IMG/VR virus record: IMGVR_UViG_3300027996_002186
Span: 419,263 to 483,262 of that record
DNA length: 64,000 bases
From: a virus
Reading direction: 5' to 3' (one strand)
Shown here: one piece after another, positions 17,619 to 27,151 of the stretch
Layout of the letters: each line of letters starts with the position of its first letter
Numbering within the stretch: the stretch's first letter is position 1
Notes under the pieces: model-generated
What the model saw: only the letters and a program-made list of their open reading frames with translations
Told to the model about the DNA's origin: nothing
The model's database searches: none
Made by a program: the position numbers and the translations under genes

Positions 17619-17930
17619 TTAATAATTAAATCTGTCAATTTCACCAATCACATATCCATTCTTTTTAATCCATTCCTTAGATTTATCTAAATTATCACCA
17701 ACACCAAAATCTATCCCCAATTTTGGATCTTTTAGATTTATATCATCTGAATATACTTCAAATATCAATTTCTTTAATCCACTAAAATATATAACCAATT
17801 CAAAATCTTTAGATTTTCTAAAAAAGCCACGATTAATTGTTCCACTTACGAACAACTTGTTTAACATTTTCCATTTTCTTTTTTTACCACAAATTCTACA
17901 AATTTTATTATAGGACTTGTCGTGACTCAT
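17619..17930 (-). CDS. Small protein with CxxC knuckle
   Basis: 103 aa. A single CRICGKKRK knuckle near residue 11 is followed by an alpha/beta sequence (DFELVIYFSGLKKLIFEVYS). One CxxC alone would need a partner or dimer to bind zinc. Function unknown. It is divergent from the J-domain gene across a short AT-rich spacer. Confidence 0.68.
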   Translation of the reverse strand: MSHDKSYNKICRICGKKRKWKMLNKLFVSGTINRGFFRKSKDFELVIYFSGLKKLIFEVYSDDINLKDPKLGIDFGVGDNLDKSKEWIKKNGYVIGEIDRFNY

Positions 17931-17965
17931 ATAATATTATATATAAATTAATATAATAAAAAGTT

Positions 17966-18625
17966 ATGGATAAATTAAAAATACTTGAAATTAAAAAGTT
18001 ATTAAAAGAGTTGGATTATATAGAGTCTGACTTTGAGTATAGATCAGAAGTAATAAGTGACGCTGATTCTGAATTCATTAATTCAGTTAATAACTTTTTA
18101 TCATTACACCCAGAATTGAAAGAAATATATGATCAAAAAATAACAGATAAAATTAATGAATCTATTAAAAAATCCACTGAAGAAACTGAAGAAACTGAAG
18201 ATAACATCGAGGAAGACGGAGAAGATGTTTCAGACCTTGTTGATGAAGATGAAAGACAAGAGGTTGAGGAGGTTGAGGAAGATAGAGGAGTTATTTCACC
18301 TAAAATAAAAAAACTTTATAGAGAAATAGTTAAGATAACACACCCAGATAAAGTAAAAAAGAAAAAACTAAATGATATTTATATAAAGGCAACTGATTTT
18401 TATAACCTAAATGATAAGATTGGTATCTATAAAATATGTAATGAATTAAGTATTAATTATGATATAGAAGAGGATGATGAATTATTCATATCAATGAAAA
18501 TATCTTCACTTAAAAAAAGAATTGTTTTTTTAGAGACCACATTTACTTGGAAATGGACAAGAACAGAAAATGAAGAAGAAAGAAATCAAATATTGATTAA
18601 TTATATTAAATTAAGAATTCAGTGA
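17966..18625 (+). CDS. J-domain (DnaJ-like) protein
   Basis: 219 aa. After a helical N-terminus and a long acidic tract (residues about 70-108, mostly Glu/Asp) comes a J-domain core KIKKLYREIVKITHPDKV with the HPD tripeptide at 126-128, the motif that stimulates DnaK ATPase. The J-domain is internal rather than N-terminal, and there is no Gly/Phe or zinc region. It could recruit host DnaK to phage assembly or replication. The 3' end overlaps the convergent deoxynucleoside kinase by 15 bp, and a copy of its last codons lies at 19317. Confidence 0.8.
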   Translation: MDKLKILEIKKLLKELDYIESDFEYRSEVISDADSEFINSVNNFLSLHPELKEIYDQKITDKINESIKKSTEETEETEDNIEEDGEDVSDLVDEDERQEVEEVEEDRGVISPKIKKLYREIVKITHPDKVKKKKLNDIYIKATDFYNLNDKIGIYKICNELSINYDIEEDDELFISMKISSLKKRIVFLETTFTWKWTRTENEEERNQILINYIKLRIQ

Positions 18626-19261
18626 TATCTTTTCTTTATTAGTTATATTAATGGTTATATCAGTTACTTTGCTTCTCATCAATGAAGTGATTCTAATTAT
18701 ATCAGAATCATTATCTGGGTGGTATGAGTTAGCATCAATTGAAAGTTTATCTGATAAGTTATATTCTGAATACCATTTTACATATTTTTCATTCAATCTT
18801 TTCCAATAATTTTCATCAACTGATTGTTCCATTTCTCTACCTCTTATTTGTATTCTTTTCATAGCAGTTTCTAAATCACAATCAATATAAAGTAAAGCTT
18901 CAGGACCTTTAATATGTTGATTCATATTATTCAATAGTGATTTATAAGTATCATATTCATCATCTGTCATATACCCATCTTCATTTAACATTTCTGCGAA
19001 AATCTTATCACCGAAAATAGAACGATCTAATATACCTGATCCATTTTTGTGTATTTCTTTAATCATTCTAAATCTTTCATTTAGAAAATGAATTTGTAAA
19101 GCAAAAGACCATCTCTTTTTATCTTTATAGAATTCTTCAAGAAGATTCATTGTAGTTTGGTTATGTAATTCATAGAAGATAGGTATGTTTAAAACTTCCC
19201 CAATTTTTTCAGACAAAGTGGACTTACCACAACCTACAACACCTTCGATATATAAAATCAT
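18611..19261 (-). CDS. Deoxynucleoside kinase
   Basis: 216 aa. P-loop GVVGCGKST at residues 7-15, the family DRS motif at 79-81 (ILDRSIFGD) and an Arg-rich lid (KRIQIRGREME, 135-145) define the dCK/dGK/TK2-type deoxynucleoside kinases. It would salvage deoxynucleosides to dNMPs, feeding phage DNA synthesis together with the GMP-kinase-like protein at 14127. Substrate preference cannot be read. An AT-rich spacer lies upstream. Confidence 0.88.
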   Translation of the reverse strand: MILYIEGVVGCGKSTLSEKIGEVLNIPIFYELHNQTTMNLLEEFYKDKKRWSFALQIHFLNERFRMIKEIHKNGSGILDRSIFGDKIFAEMLNEDGYMTDDEYDTYKSLLNNMNQHIKGPEALLYIDCDLETAMKRIQIRGREMEQSVDENYWKRLNEKYVKWYSEYNLSDKLSIDANSYHPDNDSDIIRITSLMRSKVTDITINITNKEKISLNS

Positions 19262-19316
19262 TATTAAAAATTATTTTTTATTTTTATATAAAAAAGTGAT
19301 TTTGTTTAAAATAAAA

Positions 19317-19358
19317 ATGAAGAAGAACATTAATTATCTTAAATTAAGAATTCAATAA
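19317..19358 (+). pseudogene. Duplicated 3' end of the J-domain gene
   Basis: An ATG-started remnant encoding MKKNINYLKLRIQ then stop. It nearly repeats the last codons of the J-domain gene (INYIKLRIQ) at the DNA level (taaattaagaattcaRtRa). The rest of 19262-19446 holds a decayed minus-strand piece (reading IPSDWPAIEFMKDCKNLI) without a good start. I read this as leftover from a tandem duplication or gene loss. Confidence 0.5.
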
Positions 19359-19446
19359 TTATTAACTCATCTTATCATTAAGTGTGTTTATTAAATTTTT
19401 ACAATCTTTCATAAATTCAATAGCTGGCCAATCACTTGGTATAGAC

Positions 19447-20082
19447 TCATAGTATGTTTACTTTAACATTTCTATCTGATAATAGATCTTGTAACTCTTC
19501 TCTTCTGAATATTTTCTTATAAACATCAGTTTCCGCATCAGCATTTTGTAATATCCATTCATTACCATTTGATGTTTCATAGATATAGTTCTCATCACCA
19601 TCGATTATTTCAATAACCTTTGATGTTAGTTTGTCATAAAATTTCTTAACATCATCATTTATCTTATAAAGTTTAACATCTTCCCATTTCTTTATAGTTT
19701 CATTCCAAACTTGAAATAATAAATAGATTGGGTTTTCCAACTCATTTGTATTTATATCAAAAATAAACATAAACTTACATGGTTTGTTCAAAAATGTTTG
19801 AAAATCCTCTGAGTTCTTTAATTCTGACTTTTTAAGAGCTATACTTGATAATGAATTGATAAACTCAACATTATCACTTAAAGTATCTAAATCTAATTTA
19901 TCAGCGAAATCATCATTAGGCAATTTGAATGTGTCATAGATATCTACCTCTTCCGCGGATATTGAGTTTAGTAGAGCATCGTGCCATAAACTTAAAGATT
20001 CAAGTAGTTCTTCTACATTTTGGAATGTTAAATCAACAACTACCGATTCTTTGTGTTGTTTATATTTCTTTAAGTATTTCAT
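19447..20082 (-). CDS. Leader protein MKYLKKYKQHKES
   Basis: 211 aa from the ATG at 20082, preferred over the ATG 12 bp upstream because it begins with the leader MKYLKKYKQHKESVV and lies 2 bp after the preceding stop. The body is alpha/beta (NVEELLESLSLWHDALLNSI, FMFIFDINTNELENPIYLLF) and acidic. No family recognised. Second gene of a minus-strand pair started near 20516. Confidence 0.73.
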   Translation of the reverse strand: MKYLKKYKQHKESVVVDLTFQNVEELLESLSLWHDALLNSISAEEVDIYDTFKLPNDDFADKLDLDTLSDNVEFINSLSSIALKKSELKNSEDFQTFLNKPCKFMFIFDINTNELENPIYLLFQVWNETIKKWEDVKLYKINDDVKKFYDKLTSKVIEIIDGDENYIYETSNGNEWILQNADAETDVYKKIFRREELQDLLSDRNVKVNIL

Positions 20083-20083
20083 A

Positions 20084-20497
20084 TTAACCTTCACTTTCTT
20101 TTTTAGCTATGAACAATAGGTTTCTAACAACTTTAATAGAAGAAATAAAGTCATTATAAGTATCCTGACCGACTTGAGAATTCCAAATCAATTGCTGTCC
20201 ACCACCACTAACATACCTAACATATATATTATATCCTAATGATTCTAAATAATCATTCAATCTATTAAACTCATCAATGACATCATTTTTTATTTCTAAT
20301 GGATAATCCGTATATGTAACAATCCTTATTATTATCTCAGTAGGGTCTTTGGTAAAAGGTTCCCAATCAACCGTATTATCTTTAACACTTGGACTATATC
20401 CCATATCCGATATTGGTAATAAAATATCCTTTATTGTTTGTAACATGATATTTACTTTTTCAGATTCAAATATTTTATATGATTTTATGTAACGCAT
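20084..20497 (-). CDS. Leader-family paralogue MRYIKSYKIFES
   Basis: 137 aa. Leader MRYIKSYKIFESEK. The domain that follows (TIKDILLPISDMGY, then EFNRLNDYLESLGYNIYVRY) is the paralogous unit seen at 15540 and 45249-47774. Beta strands and an amphipathic helix alternate. Function unknown. A TTTTAATATATA box lies 25 bp upstream, shared with the divergent 20553 gene. Confidence 0.77.
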   Translation of the reverse strand: MRYIKSYKIFESEKVNIMLQTIKDILLPISDMGYSPSVKDNTVDWEPFTKDPTEIIIRIVTYTDYPLEIKNDVIDEFNRLNDYLESLGYNIYVRYVSGGGQQLIWNSQVGQDTYNDFISSIKVVRNLLFIAKKESEG

Positions 20498-20515
20498 TAA
20501 CCTTTTGGGTTTATA

Positions 20516-20535
20516 TTTTTAATATATATTAAAAA
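20516..20535. promoter_or_regulatory. Palindromic divergent promoter box
   Basis: The 20-bp perfect palindrome TTTTTAATATATATTAAAAA contains the TTTTAATATATA box on both strands. It sits 24 bp before the plus-strand ATG at 20553 and 25 bp before the minus-strand ATG at 20497. This symmetry is good evidence that the box is a start signal for both genes. Confidence 0.6.
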
Positions 20536-20552
20536 TTCATTACGGAAATCAT

Positions 20553-21929
20553 ATGAAGTGGTTAAGAAATTACGAACTATTCAAAGAGTCTAAAACATAT
20601 TCTAATAAGAACTTGTTAAGTGAGATGTGTATCTCAATGGTTCTATTAAACAATGAATTCCTAGATAATATATTAGATAGAGGATTAAAAGCTAGATACT
20701 CTGATAACTCACAAATATTTTTAACAGATTTGAAGAATCTTTTACTTGCTAAGAATAGATTAAAGCTTGGTAAATTCGTTGATAACAAATGTGTTGTTGA
20801 TGATGAGATATCAAAGGTTAATGGTATGTTTAGTGACGTTACTTTTGATATAGAAAAGGATTGGAAAATTCTAGTTAATTCTAGAATCGCTGCTAGAAAT
20901 ATCATAGATAAATTAATACCAGATGAGAAATTAGAATCAGATAGAATAAGAAATATATTCTGGGTTGGTCCTAATAAAGATGGTGATTACCAAGAAGATA
21001 TTGTTATCGAATTAACAGATGGTAGACAATATTCATTTTTCTTAAATAAGAATCTTACTTCAAGTAAGACATCATCATTTAACTTATTTGCTGAAGAATT
21101 AATTGGATCTGATTTAGATAGATTATTCAAAGCAGATTACTTACCTAGATGGGATAAGTTAACACAAGAATGGGTAAGAGTAATTTATGAAAATGCTAAC
21201 AAGAATATACAGCTACACATTGAGAAGTTCATAGACCCTAAAAGGATTGATTCTATGGGTTACTTTGAGTATTTTGATATAAGACATAGTGATGTTAGAT
21301 TCAAGCACTTAGGTGAGTTTATAAGAGATTTTGATAAAAACATATTAAAGTTCCAAGATTTAATGACTGAGATTTGGAAGAAGAGAGACATTTGTTTTTC
21401 TGATCCTGAAAAAGTTTATAAAGAATGGACTGAGAGTAAGATAGTTATTCTTAACTCTAAGATATTGGAAAATTTATTAACAACATCATTGAAAGCAAAC
21501 TTCGCTGAGAACATCGAGAGAATGGAAGATGGGTTTAAGTTAGCAAGTGGTACAGTTAAAATGAAATTATTCAAAACACTTGTTGAGAAAATAGGATGTT
21601 TAGAAAGACCTCTGTATTTCTTAGGTAATAATGGTAACGTATTTCATATGGTACCATCAAGAGAATTCTTTAGAGAGAATTATGATGACTTAAAAATAAA
21701 ATTTGATTACCACGTTAACTTCACAGTTAGTGAAGAAGAAGATAATAATGATTTTAATGTTAAGATTAAATTAGAATTGGATGATACCACTTTAATTGAG
21801 ATGTTTATTCTTGTTAAATTCTCTGGTGGTGAGATGTCTGGTAAGCTATCTGCTAAGCACAAATTCGAATTACCTGAAAATTTCAATTATTTAATTTCTA
21901 AGAAACAATTAGGAGAGAACGAGGAATAG
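20553..21929 (+). CDS. Large leader protein MKWLRNYELFKES
   Basis: 458 aa. Leader MKWLRNYELFKESKTY, then a long, mainly helical region with many Asp/Asn/Lys residues and a more beta-like C-terminal third (NVKIKLELDDTTLIEMFILV). No family recognised. It is the first gene of the plus-strand run into the 1558-aa protein, 28 bp apart. I infer a structural or morphogenetic role from the leader, length and context. Confidence 0.75.
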   Translation: MKWLRNYELFKESKTYSNKNLLSEMCISMVLLNNEFLDNILDRGLKARYSDNSQIFLTDLKNLLLAKNRLKLGKFVDNKCVVDDEISKVNGMFSDVTFDIEKDWKILVNSRIAARNIIDKLIPDEKLESDRIRNIFWVGPNKDGDYQEDIVIELTDGRQYSFFLNKNLTSSKTSSFNLFAEELIGSDLDRLFKADYLPRWDKLTQEWVRVIYENANKNIQLHIEKFIDPKRIDSMGYFEYFDIRHSDVRFKHLGEFIRDFDKNILKFQDLMTEIWKKRDICFSDPEKVYKEWTESKIVILNSKILENLLTTSLKANFAENIERMEDGFKLASGTVKMKLFKTLVEKIGCLERPLYFLGNNGNVFHMVPSREFFRENYDDLKIKFDYHVNFTVSEEEDNNDFNVKIKLELDDTTLIEMFILVKFSGGEMSGKLSAKHKFELPENFNYLISKKQLGENEE

Positions 21930-21957
21930 AAATATATACCTTAAAATTTCTAAAATT

Positions 21958-24900
21958 ATGCCTTTACCCTTCGGATCCGGAACCATACCCGGAACTTATT
22001 ATGAAATTGAATTCTCACTACCTGGGCTACCTAGTATAATATCTGAAGGTGAAGACACACTTTTGTTGATACCCAATTCAGATTATATTGCTGAGTTTAT
22101 TGGTGGTAATATTGGTATATCCGATAGTATGCAGAAAGCTACTATGTTTAAGAATTTAAACTCACCAATAGCATCATCAGATGAAATGGTCTTTCGAAGT
22201 TTTGCTAAAACCAACAAAATTGACATTAGCGAAGATATAAATTTATATAAAAAACCAAATGGTAAATTAACTTTCCCTGAGAGTGAAATAAAACTTAGTA
22301 CTGAGAATGATTTAGTCGGTATTAAAGGATTAGAAGTAACTGTATTAAAATCAATATTTGAAACACAGAAACCTTATTTAGAAATAGCTGAGATGGTTAT
22401 TGGTACTCTAGCTAAGTTAGAAGATATAACAGCAAGGATTATGCCACTACTTGGTATTCCTTTAGTTGCAACTTCTAAGAAACCAAAGGGTAATCCAAAT
22501 GCTATTGGATATAAAAGCGGTGCTGCAGTAAAGGAAGAATTAGCCAAAATGAAAGCTATACAAAAAAAAGGAGGTAGTATTAAAGTTGGTAATGATGGTA
22601 CGGTTAGTAAACTAGATGATACAACTGGAGGAGATGCTGGTGCTAGTGGTGCTAGTGCTAGTGGTGCTGGGGATGATGGTAATAATGGGGATGATGGTAA
22701 TAATGGGGGTGATGCAAATTGGGAAATAATATCAACTGTTTATTCAACTGGTCAATTTGATCCAAAAGTTGATTATAAATATGAATATGTTTATTTACCT
22801 AAGGATCCTGGTCTAGGTACGGATGTATCTGATTTAGATTTAGATGAAAAAGATCCTTATCACAAACATAAACCCGAGTCGATAATATTTGGAATATTTA
22901 ATTCCAAAGGAATACCAATCAACCCAGCAAGTCCGTTAAAGGGTATTGATAATGCCGGAAACGAATCAGACTCAGGTTTTCAAATAGCTAGTTGGTTACT
23001 TAATTCACCTAAGTGGGCATTTGGTGAAGGACTTTTTAATTGGCCAGGATTTGGTGATCCTATTTATGTGAGATATCCCAATAACCTAGATGGTAGTCAG
23101 GGAGCAGTTAAGTATTATAATAATGGTAATATAAACATATTGAATGGTGAAAAAGCGATACCTGGTACACCAAAAATAAAGGGGTTTCAGGCAAATGAAG
23201 TCTCTGAGTATAGTGATTTTTTCAATGACCTAATAGGTATAAAACTTTTGGATAATGAGGATTTAACACAAGCGGAAAGAAATAATATTGGGCTTGAGGT
23301 AGCAAGTAAATTGAATATACCAGCACACTTAGAAAATGTTTTCCTTTGGGGTCAGGCAAAATCATCTGTTTATAATAAAATACCCATACCATCAGAAGCT
23401 TTCTTATCTACTGGTAGTTTAGATGGTTTATCAGCTGGGATAGATGATCCTTATCCAAGTGCGATGAAGAAATCATTCAAACCATACAAGATATATTCTG
23501 AGAGTGCAAAGAATGATGAAAAATTAAAAGCTTATGCTAAATCTAAAGGTAAACCTGAGAGTGATGCTGCTTGGGTATGGATTGATCCAGAATCGGATTA
23601 TGTTACTAAGATAATAAGAATCGATCCAACAACTAAGATAACATATAAATATGCTGAGGGTGAACCAGAAATAGAAACTGTGATAAAATCATTTGTTAAG
23701 AATGTTACTACCTTTCAAGTATCAGATAATAGAGAATTTAATATTGAGATTACTAGGTCTCCTGGGTTTGTAGGAACGTCAACCACTGATCAAGCACCGT
23801 TTGTTGAGTATGATAATGTAGAAAACGTAACAAGTTATGAGTTAGAAAACTGGAATTATACAGACAATGATGAACTATTAAGTAGTTTTGGTACTCTTAA
23901 TTTGGCACCAACAAATGTTCCAAATGCTCGATTCGAGGTGACGATGTGGGGTGACACACCACCACCTTATTATAGTGATGGTCAAGACTACTATATGTAT
24001 GGTGAAATTATTGGAGATGATTTATTTATTTATGAAGTCCAGAAAATTGGAGGAGACTGGAAATCACAGGTATTAAGGTTTGATACTATTATCACTTCTG
24101 TGGATTATGATTTATCTCAATTAACCGAGACCGAACTCACTGAATTTTATAGTGATTATAAATCCAATAACACTGCATTCATTTCTAAACCGAGTGATAG
24201 TGATTCCGATATATACATAAACATTTATGGACGTGACATTTTTGATTATCCAGATGATGTAACAGAAGATGGAAAAATAAGATTACTACCTAATGTAGAT
24301 AATTCACTAGTTGAAATTGAAAATAATACCATTATAAAATGGTATTATATGGATCCTTCGGATTATGGTAATGGTGATATATCCAATACCGATCTTCCAA
24401 ATAATGGAATTAAAAAAACAATATCCGTTGATATTAGCACGGTAGGTAATGGTACATCAGTTCCAACTAGTTCGGATAGCAATGTTACTTTAGACGAATT
24501 CCAAATAAGAGTTATTGATGAGGATTCGGATGGTCGTATAATTGATCCATCCAAAGTTCTTAATTCACAATTAACAATAGCCGATCCATTTTCTTTAGGT
24601 AAATATGGACATGGTTCACCGGCCGCAGATGGAGGCACACCACAAAATATTGATTTTATCAAAAGGTTTATGTTAACTGAGTTAGACACCGAATCATATT
24701 ATATCATCGAGGGTGTATTAGCGGATCTGGTTGATGACAATGGTATTTTTGGAGGTGATGCAACTGCTGGTTCTGATGGATCTGCTGCTGGTTCTGGTGC
24801 TGAAGACGGTGGTGGAACTTATAAATTACCTGATGCTATTGGAGCAATAAAGGTTTTTATAAGCATATTAGCTGATATTTTTGGTAAGTTAATACCCCTC

Positions 24901-26634
24901 ATTACAAAAGTTATTGCTTTATTTACAGATCCACCTGGATTTGTGACTAGTATAATATCGGATAAAATGAAAGATGCGTTTATTTTTGTATCTGAGGATT
25001 CTATAAAAGCTTTTATAAAAGGTCAAAATTTTAAAAAAAGTATACCAAGTGGAGATGTAAGCGTACCGGATGCACCAAACGCTCCGGATGCACAAAACAC
25101 TCCAGATGCACCAAACGTAGATGAAAAAGAAAAGAAAAGAAAAGTTCAAGAATTAACAGACCTATTTAAGAATTCATCTCTATCAAATTATGTATTTGTT
25201 AGAGAGGATGGTGAGTTTGGTAGTGTAATAGATGGTATAGCTGGTATCCCCTTTGGTATATTCGGTACTTCATTACCTTTTGGATTAGAAATGGATCTTA
25301 GTAAGATACCTGGTTCACCAATAAACTTAATTTACCCATCAAAGATTAATTTTGATAAAGTTAAAAACTTACAATCATTTGTTAGTCCACAAAAATTTGA
25401 TGATACGAATGCTTCTAATTTAGCTAGTCAAATAAAAGAAGCTAATAAACCGCCTGATAAAATTGATGATTTAAATCTAAATACAAGTGGAGATAAAACT
25501 GATGGTAAAAACGATAACAAAACAAAAATAGAATTTGCTGATGGATCAACAATATTTATCGATGATGGATCAGTTAATGATTATGTTATAGATAACAGTA
25601 GTAAATATAATTTTGTTTATATTTCTGAGAATGCAAAAAAACAATTTGATGAAGTTGACGCTTTGGTAGAAACTGGTACACCAGAAAACTTAAAGAAGGC
25701 TCTTAGTATTTTAGATGATATCGATGAAATACCTGGAAATGATAAAGAAGTTGATTTAAAAAAGAAATCAATAAAGGATAAACTGGATAAGATAGATGGT
25801 GGTGAACAACCTTTATTGAAATTTATATTAGGGTTAGTAACATTACCAATTAAAATAATAGGTGGAATAATAGAATGGATAATGGAATTCTTTAAGAAAC
25901 TGAGTAATCCTCTTAATTTACCAACACTAATTGCTGAATTTTTATCATTCTCTTGGATAATGGATTTCTTCACACCAGTCGGTCTATTAGATATGATTGG
26001 TATAACAATAAACCCTGCTAAAGTAGCAGAGTGGGCCTCTTCAATTAAGTCAAAAAAACAATCGGCAGAAGGATCGGTAGATCCATCGGTAGATCCATCG
26101 GTAGATCCATCAGAAGAGGAAGCGGCGGAAGCTTCTAAAAAGGCAGCAGCACTAGAGGAACCTTTTGCAGATTTGACTGAATTTTTAGATATTGATTTTT
26201 TTGTTAAGTTACCAACTTTAACCACAGAACAATTCTCAGCTATCAAACCAGATTTACCATTAAATTTAATGAAAGGATTGTTTTGTTTTATAGAGAAGAT
26301 GATAAATGGTATAATAGATCTTATTTGGTCATCATTGGGTATCGAGGCTATTATACCACCACCACATATAAAACTATGTTCTAATTCAGATAATATGAGC
26401 CCAGAAGAGATATCAGCGATATTAAATGGACAAGGTGTGGTCACGGATGACAAGGCTGATCTTGATGGTGATGGGGTATTAAGTGAAGATGAAAATAATG
26501 CTGCCAACGCAATTTCTAATTTCTATTACGAAATTGAATTACCTAATGGCGAGAAGAAACAATTCTTAGATAGAGTAGAGTTGGATTCTTTCATATCGGA
26601 GAATAAAGACTTGAATTACGACTTCACTTTTTAA
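21958..26634 (+). CDS. 1558-aa probable virion protein with EF-hand loop
   Basis: Largest gene in the window; no overall family recognised. Residues 1-200 are a mixed domain; near 222-255 is a Gly/Ala/Asp/Asn repeat linker; 260-900 look like beta-rich domains with many Tyr/Asp/Pro; 930-1015, 1280-1370 and around 1435-1480 hold long amphipathic or hydrophobic helices (KVFISILADIFGKLIPLITKV). A tandem SVDPSVDPSVDPS linker lies near 1372-1386. A canonical 12-residue EF-hand calcium loop DLDGDGVLSEDE occupies 1501-1512. The modular layout fits a baseplate, tail or tape-measure-type structural protein; an adhesin is also possible. Confidence 0.75.
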   Translation: MPLPFGSGTIPGTYYEIEFSLPGLPSIISEGEDTLLLIPNSDYIAEFIGGNIGISDSMQKATMFKNLNSPIASSDEMVFRSFAKTNKIDISEDINLYKKPNGKLTFPESEIKLSTENDLVGIKGLEVTVLKSIFETQKPYLEIAEMVIGTLAKLEDITARIMPLLGIPLVATSKKPKGNPNAIGYKSGAAVKEELAKMKAIQKKGGSIKVGNDGTVSKLDDTTGGDAGASGASASGAGDDGNNGDDGNNGGDANWEIISTVYSTGQFDPKVDYKYEYVYLPKDPGLGTDVSDLDLDEKDPYHKHKPESIIFGIFNSKGIPINPASPLKGIDNAGNESDSGFQIASWLLNSPKWAFGEGLFNWPGFGDPIYVRYPNNLDGSQGAVKYYNNGNINILNGEKAIPGTPKIKGFQANEVSEYSDFFNDLIGIKLLDNEDLTQAERNNIGLEVASKLNIPAHLENVFLWGQAKSSVYNKIPIPSEAFLSTGSLDGLSAGIDDPYPSAMKKSFKPYKIYSESAKNDEKLKAYAKSKGKPESDAAWVWIDPESDYVTKIIRIDPTTKITYKYAEGEPEIETVIKSFVKNVTTFQVSDNREFNIEITRSPGFVGTSTTDQAPFVEYDNVENVTSYELENWNYTDNDELLSSFGTLNLAPTNVPNARFEVTMWGDTPPPYYSDGQDYYMYGEIIGDDLFIYEVQKIGGDWKSQVLRFDTIITSVDYDLSQLTETELTEFYSDYKSNNTAFISKPSDSDSDIYINIYGRDIFDYPDDVTEDGKIRLLPNVDNSLVEIENNTIIKWYYMDPSDYGNGDISNTDLPNNGIKKTISVDISTVGNGTSVPTSSDSNVTLDEFQIRVIDEDSDGRIIDPSKVLNSQLTIADPFSLGKYGHGSPAADGGTPQNIDFIKRFMLTELDTESYYIIEGVLADLVDDNGIFGGDATAGSDGSAAGSGAEDGGGTYKLPDAIGAIKVFISILADIFGKLIPLITKVIALFTDPPGFVTSIISDKMKDAFIFVSEDSIKAFIKGQNFKKSIPSGDVSVPDAPNAPDAQNTPDAPNVDEKEKKRKVQELTDLFKNSSLSNYVFVREDGEFGSVIDGIAGIPFGIFGTSLPFGLEMDLSKIPGSPINLIYPSKINFDKVKNLQSFVSPQKFDDTNASNLASQIKEANKPPDKIDDLNLNTSGDKTDGKNDNKTKIEFADGSTIFIDDGSVNDYVIDNSSKYNFVYISENAKKQFDEVDALVETGTPENLKKALSILDDIDEIPGNDKEVDLKKKSIKDKLDKIDGGEQPLLKFILGLVTLPIKIIGGIIEWIMEFFKKLSNPLNLPTLIAEFLSFSWIMDFFTPVGLLDMIGITINPAKVAEWASSIKSKKQSAEGSVDPSVDPSVDPSEEEAAEASKKAAALEEPFADLTEFLDIDFFVKLPTLTTEQFSAIKPDLPLNLMKGLFCFIEKMINGIIDLIWSSLGIEAIIPPPHIKLCSNSDNMSPEEISAILNGQGVVTDDKADLDGDGVLSEDENNAANAISNFYYEIELPNGEKKQFLDRVELDSFISENKDLNYDFTF
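26074..26109 (+). repeat. Three 12-bp tandem units in the 1558-aa gene
   Basis: Unit TCGGTAGATCCA repeated three times exactly, encoding a Ser-Val-Asp-Pro linker. Such short in-frame repeats change copy number by slippage. Confidence 0.85.
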
Positions 26635-26682
26635 ACTTATTCAAAGTTAGTGTGTATAAAATAAAAATTAAACAATTTAATT

Positions 26683-26904
26683 ATGCCAAAGTCAAGAAAT
26701 AGAAAAGACCACAAGAAAAAATTAGCAGCTCGTAATCTTAAAATAAAGAATGATAAGAGACGTGCTGAAAAAGCTCAAAGAGAATTCATAATGGATTTAA
26801 TTAAGAAGGAACAAGAAAATGGTGCTTTTGAGAATACACCAGATATATCTATTGTTGATGGGCCAAGTATTGATGGACCAAGTATTGATGGACCTTCGAT
26901 ATAA
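26683..26904 (+). CDS. Small basic protein with DGPSI repeat tail
   Basis: 73 aa. The first 45 residues are very basic and helical (MPKSRNRKDHKKKLAARN); the end is three repeats of IDGPSI. It follows the 1558-aa gene by 48 bp, probably in the same transcript. A basic helix with a flexible repetitive tail would suit an RNA- or DNA-contacting accessory protein. Function unknown. Confidence 0.7.
   Translation: MPKSRNRKDHKKKLAARNLKIKNDKRRAEKAQREFIMDLIKKEQENGAFENTPDISIVDGPSIDGPSIDGPSI
26857..26901 (+). repeat. Three 15-bp tandem units (GATGGACCAAGTATT)
   Basis: Two near-identical 15-bp units and a third diverged one encode DGPSI repeats at the C-terminus of the 73-aa protein. Confidence 0.8.
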
Positions 26905-26910
26905 GATAGT

Positions 26911-27102
26911 TTAAAATGGTAATGGTGAAGTTTTCTTTGGTTGAGTTTTAGTACGACCAACCAAAACTTCATTTATTTTCATTGTCAGGTATTTTCTAGC
27001 AGCATTAGTTTTTGGACACCCTACTCCATTGTTTTTTACACAATTGACGATGTACCAATTAGCTAATAAAATTGAATCAATATCTGAATTCATACATAAC
27101 AA
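26911..27102 (-). CDS. Small unknown protein
   Basis: 63 aa, with two Cys (NCVKNNGVGCPK) and a basic C-terminal tail. It is convergent with the gene at 26683 and separated by only 6 bp, which fits the tight gene packing. No family recognised. The second Met, 9 bp downstream, is an alternative start. Confidence 0.5.
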   Translation of the reverse strand: MLCMNSDIDSILLANWYIVNCVKNNGVGCPKTNAARKYLTMKINEVLVGRTKTQPKKTSPLPF

Positions 27103-27151
27103 ACATTTTTATATGTCATTATATATAAAATATAAAATATAATTTTTTATC

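Noticed and set aside
25617-26507. Long 296-codon minus-strand open frame inside the 1558-aa gene
   Set aside because: Low-complexity Ser/Ile-rich translation that mirrors the plus-strand codons; the plus frame has coherent domains and an EF-hand.
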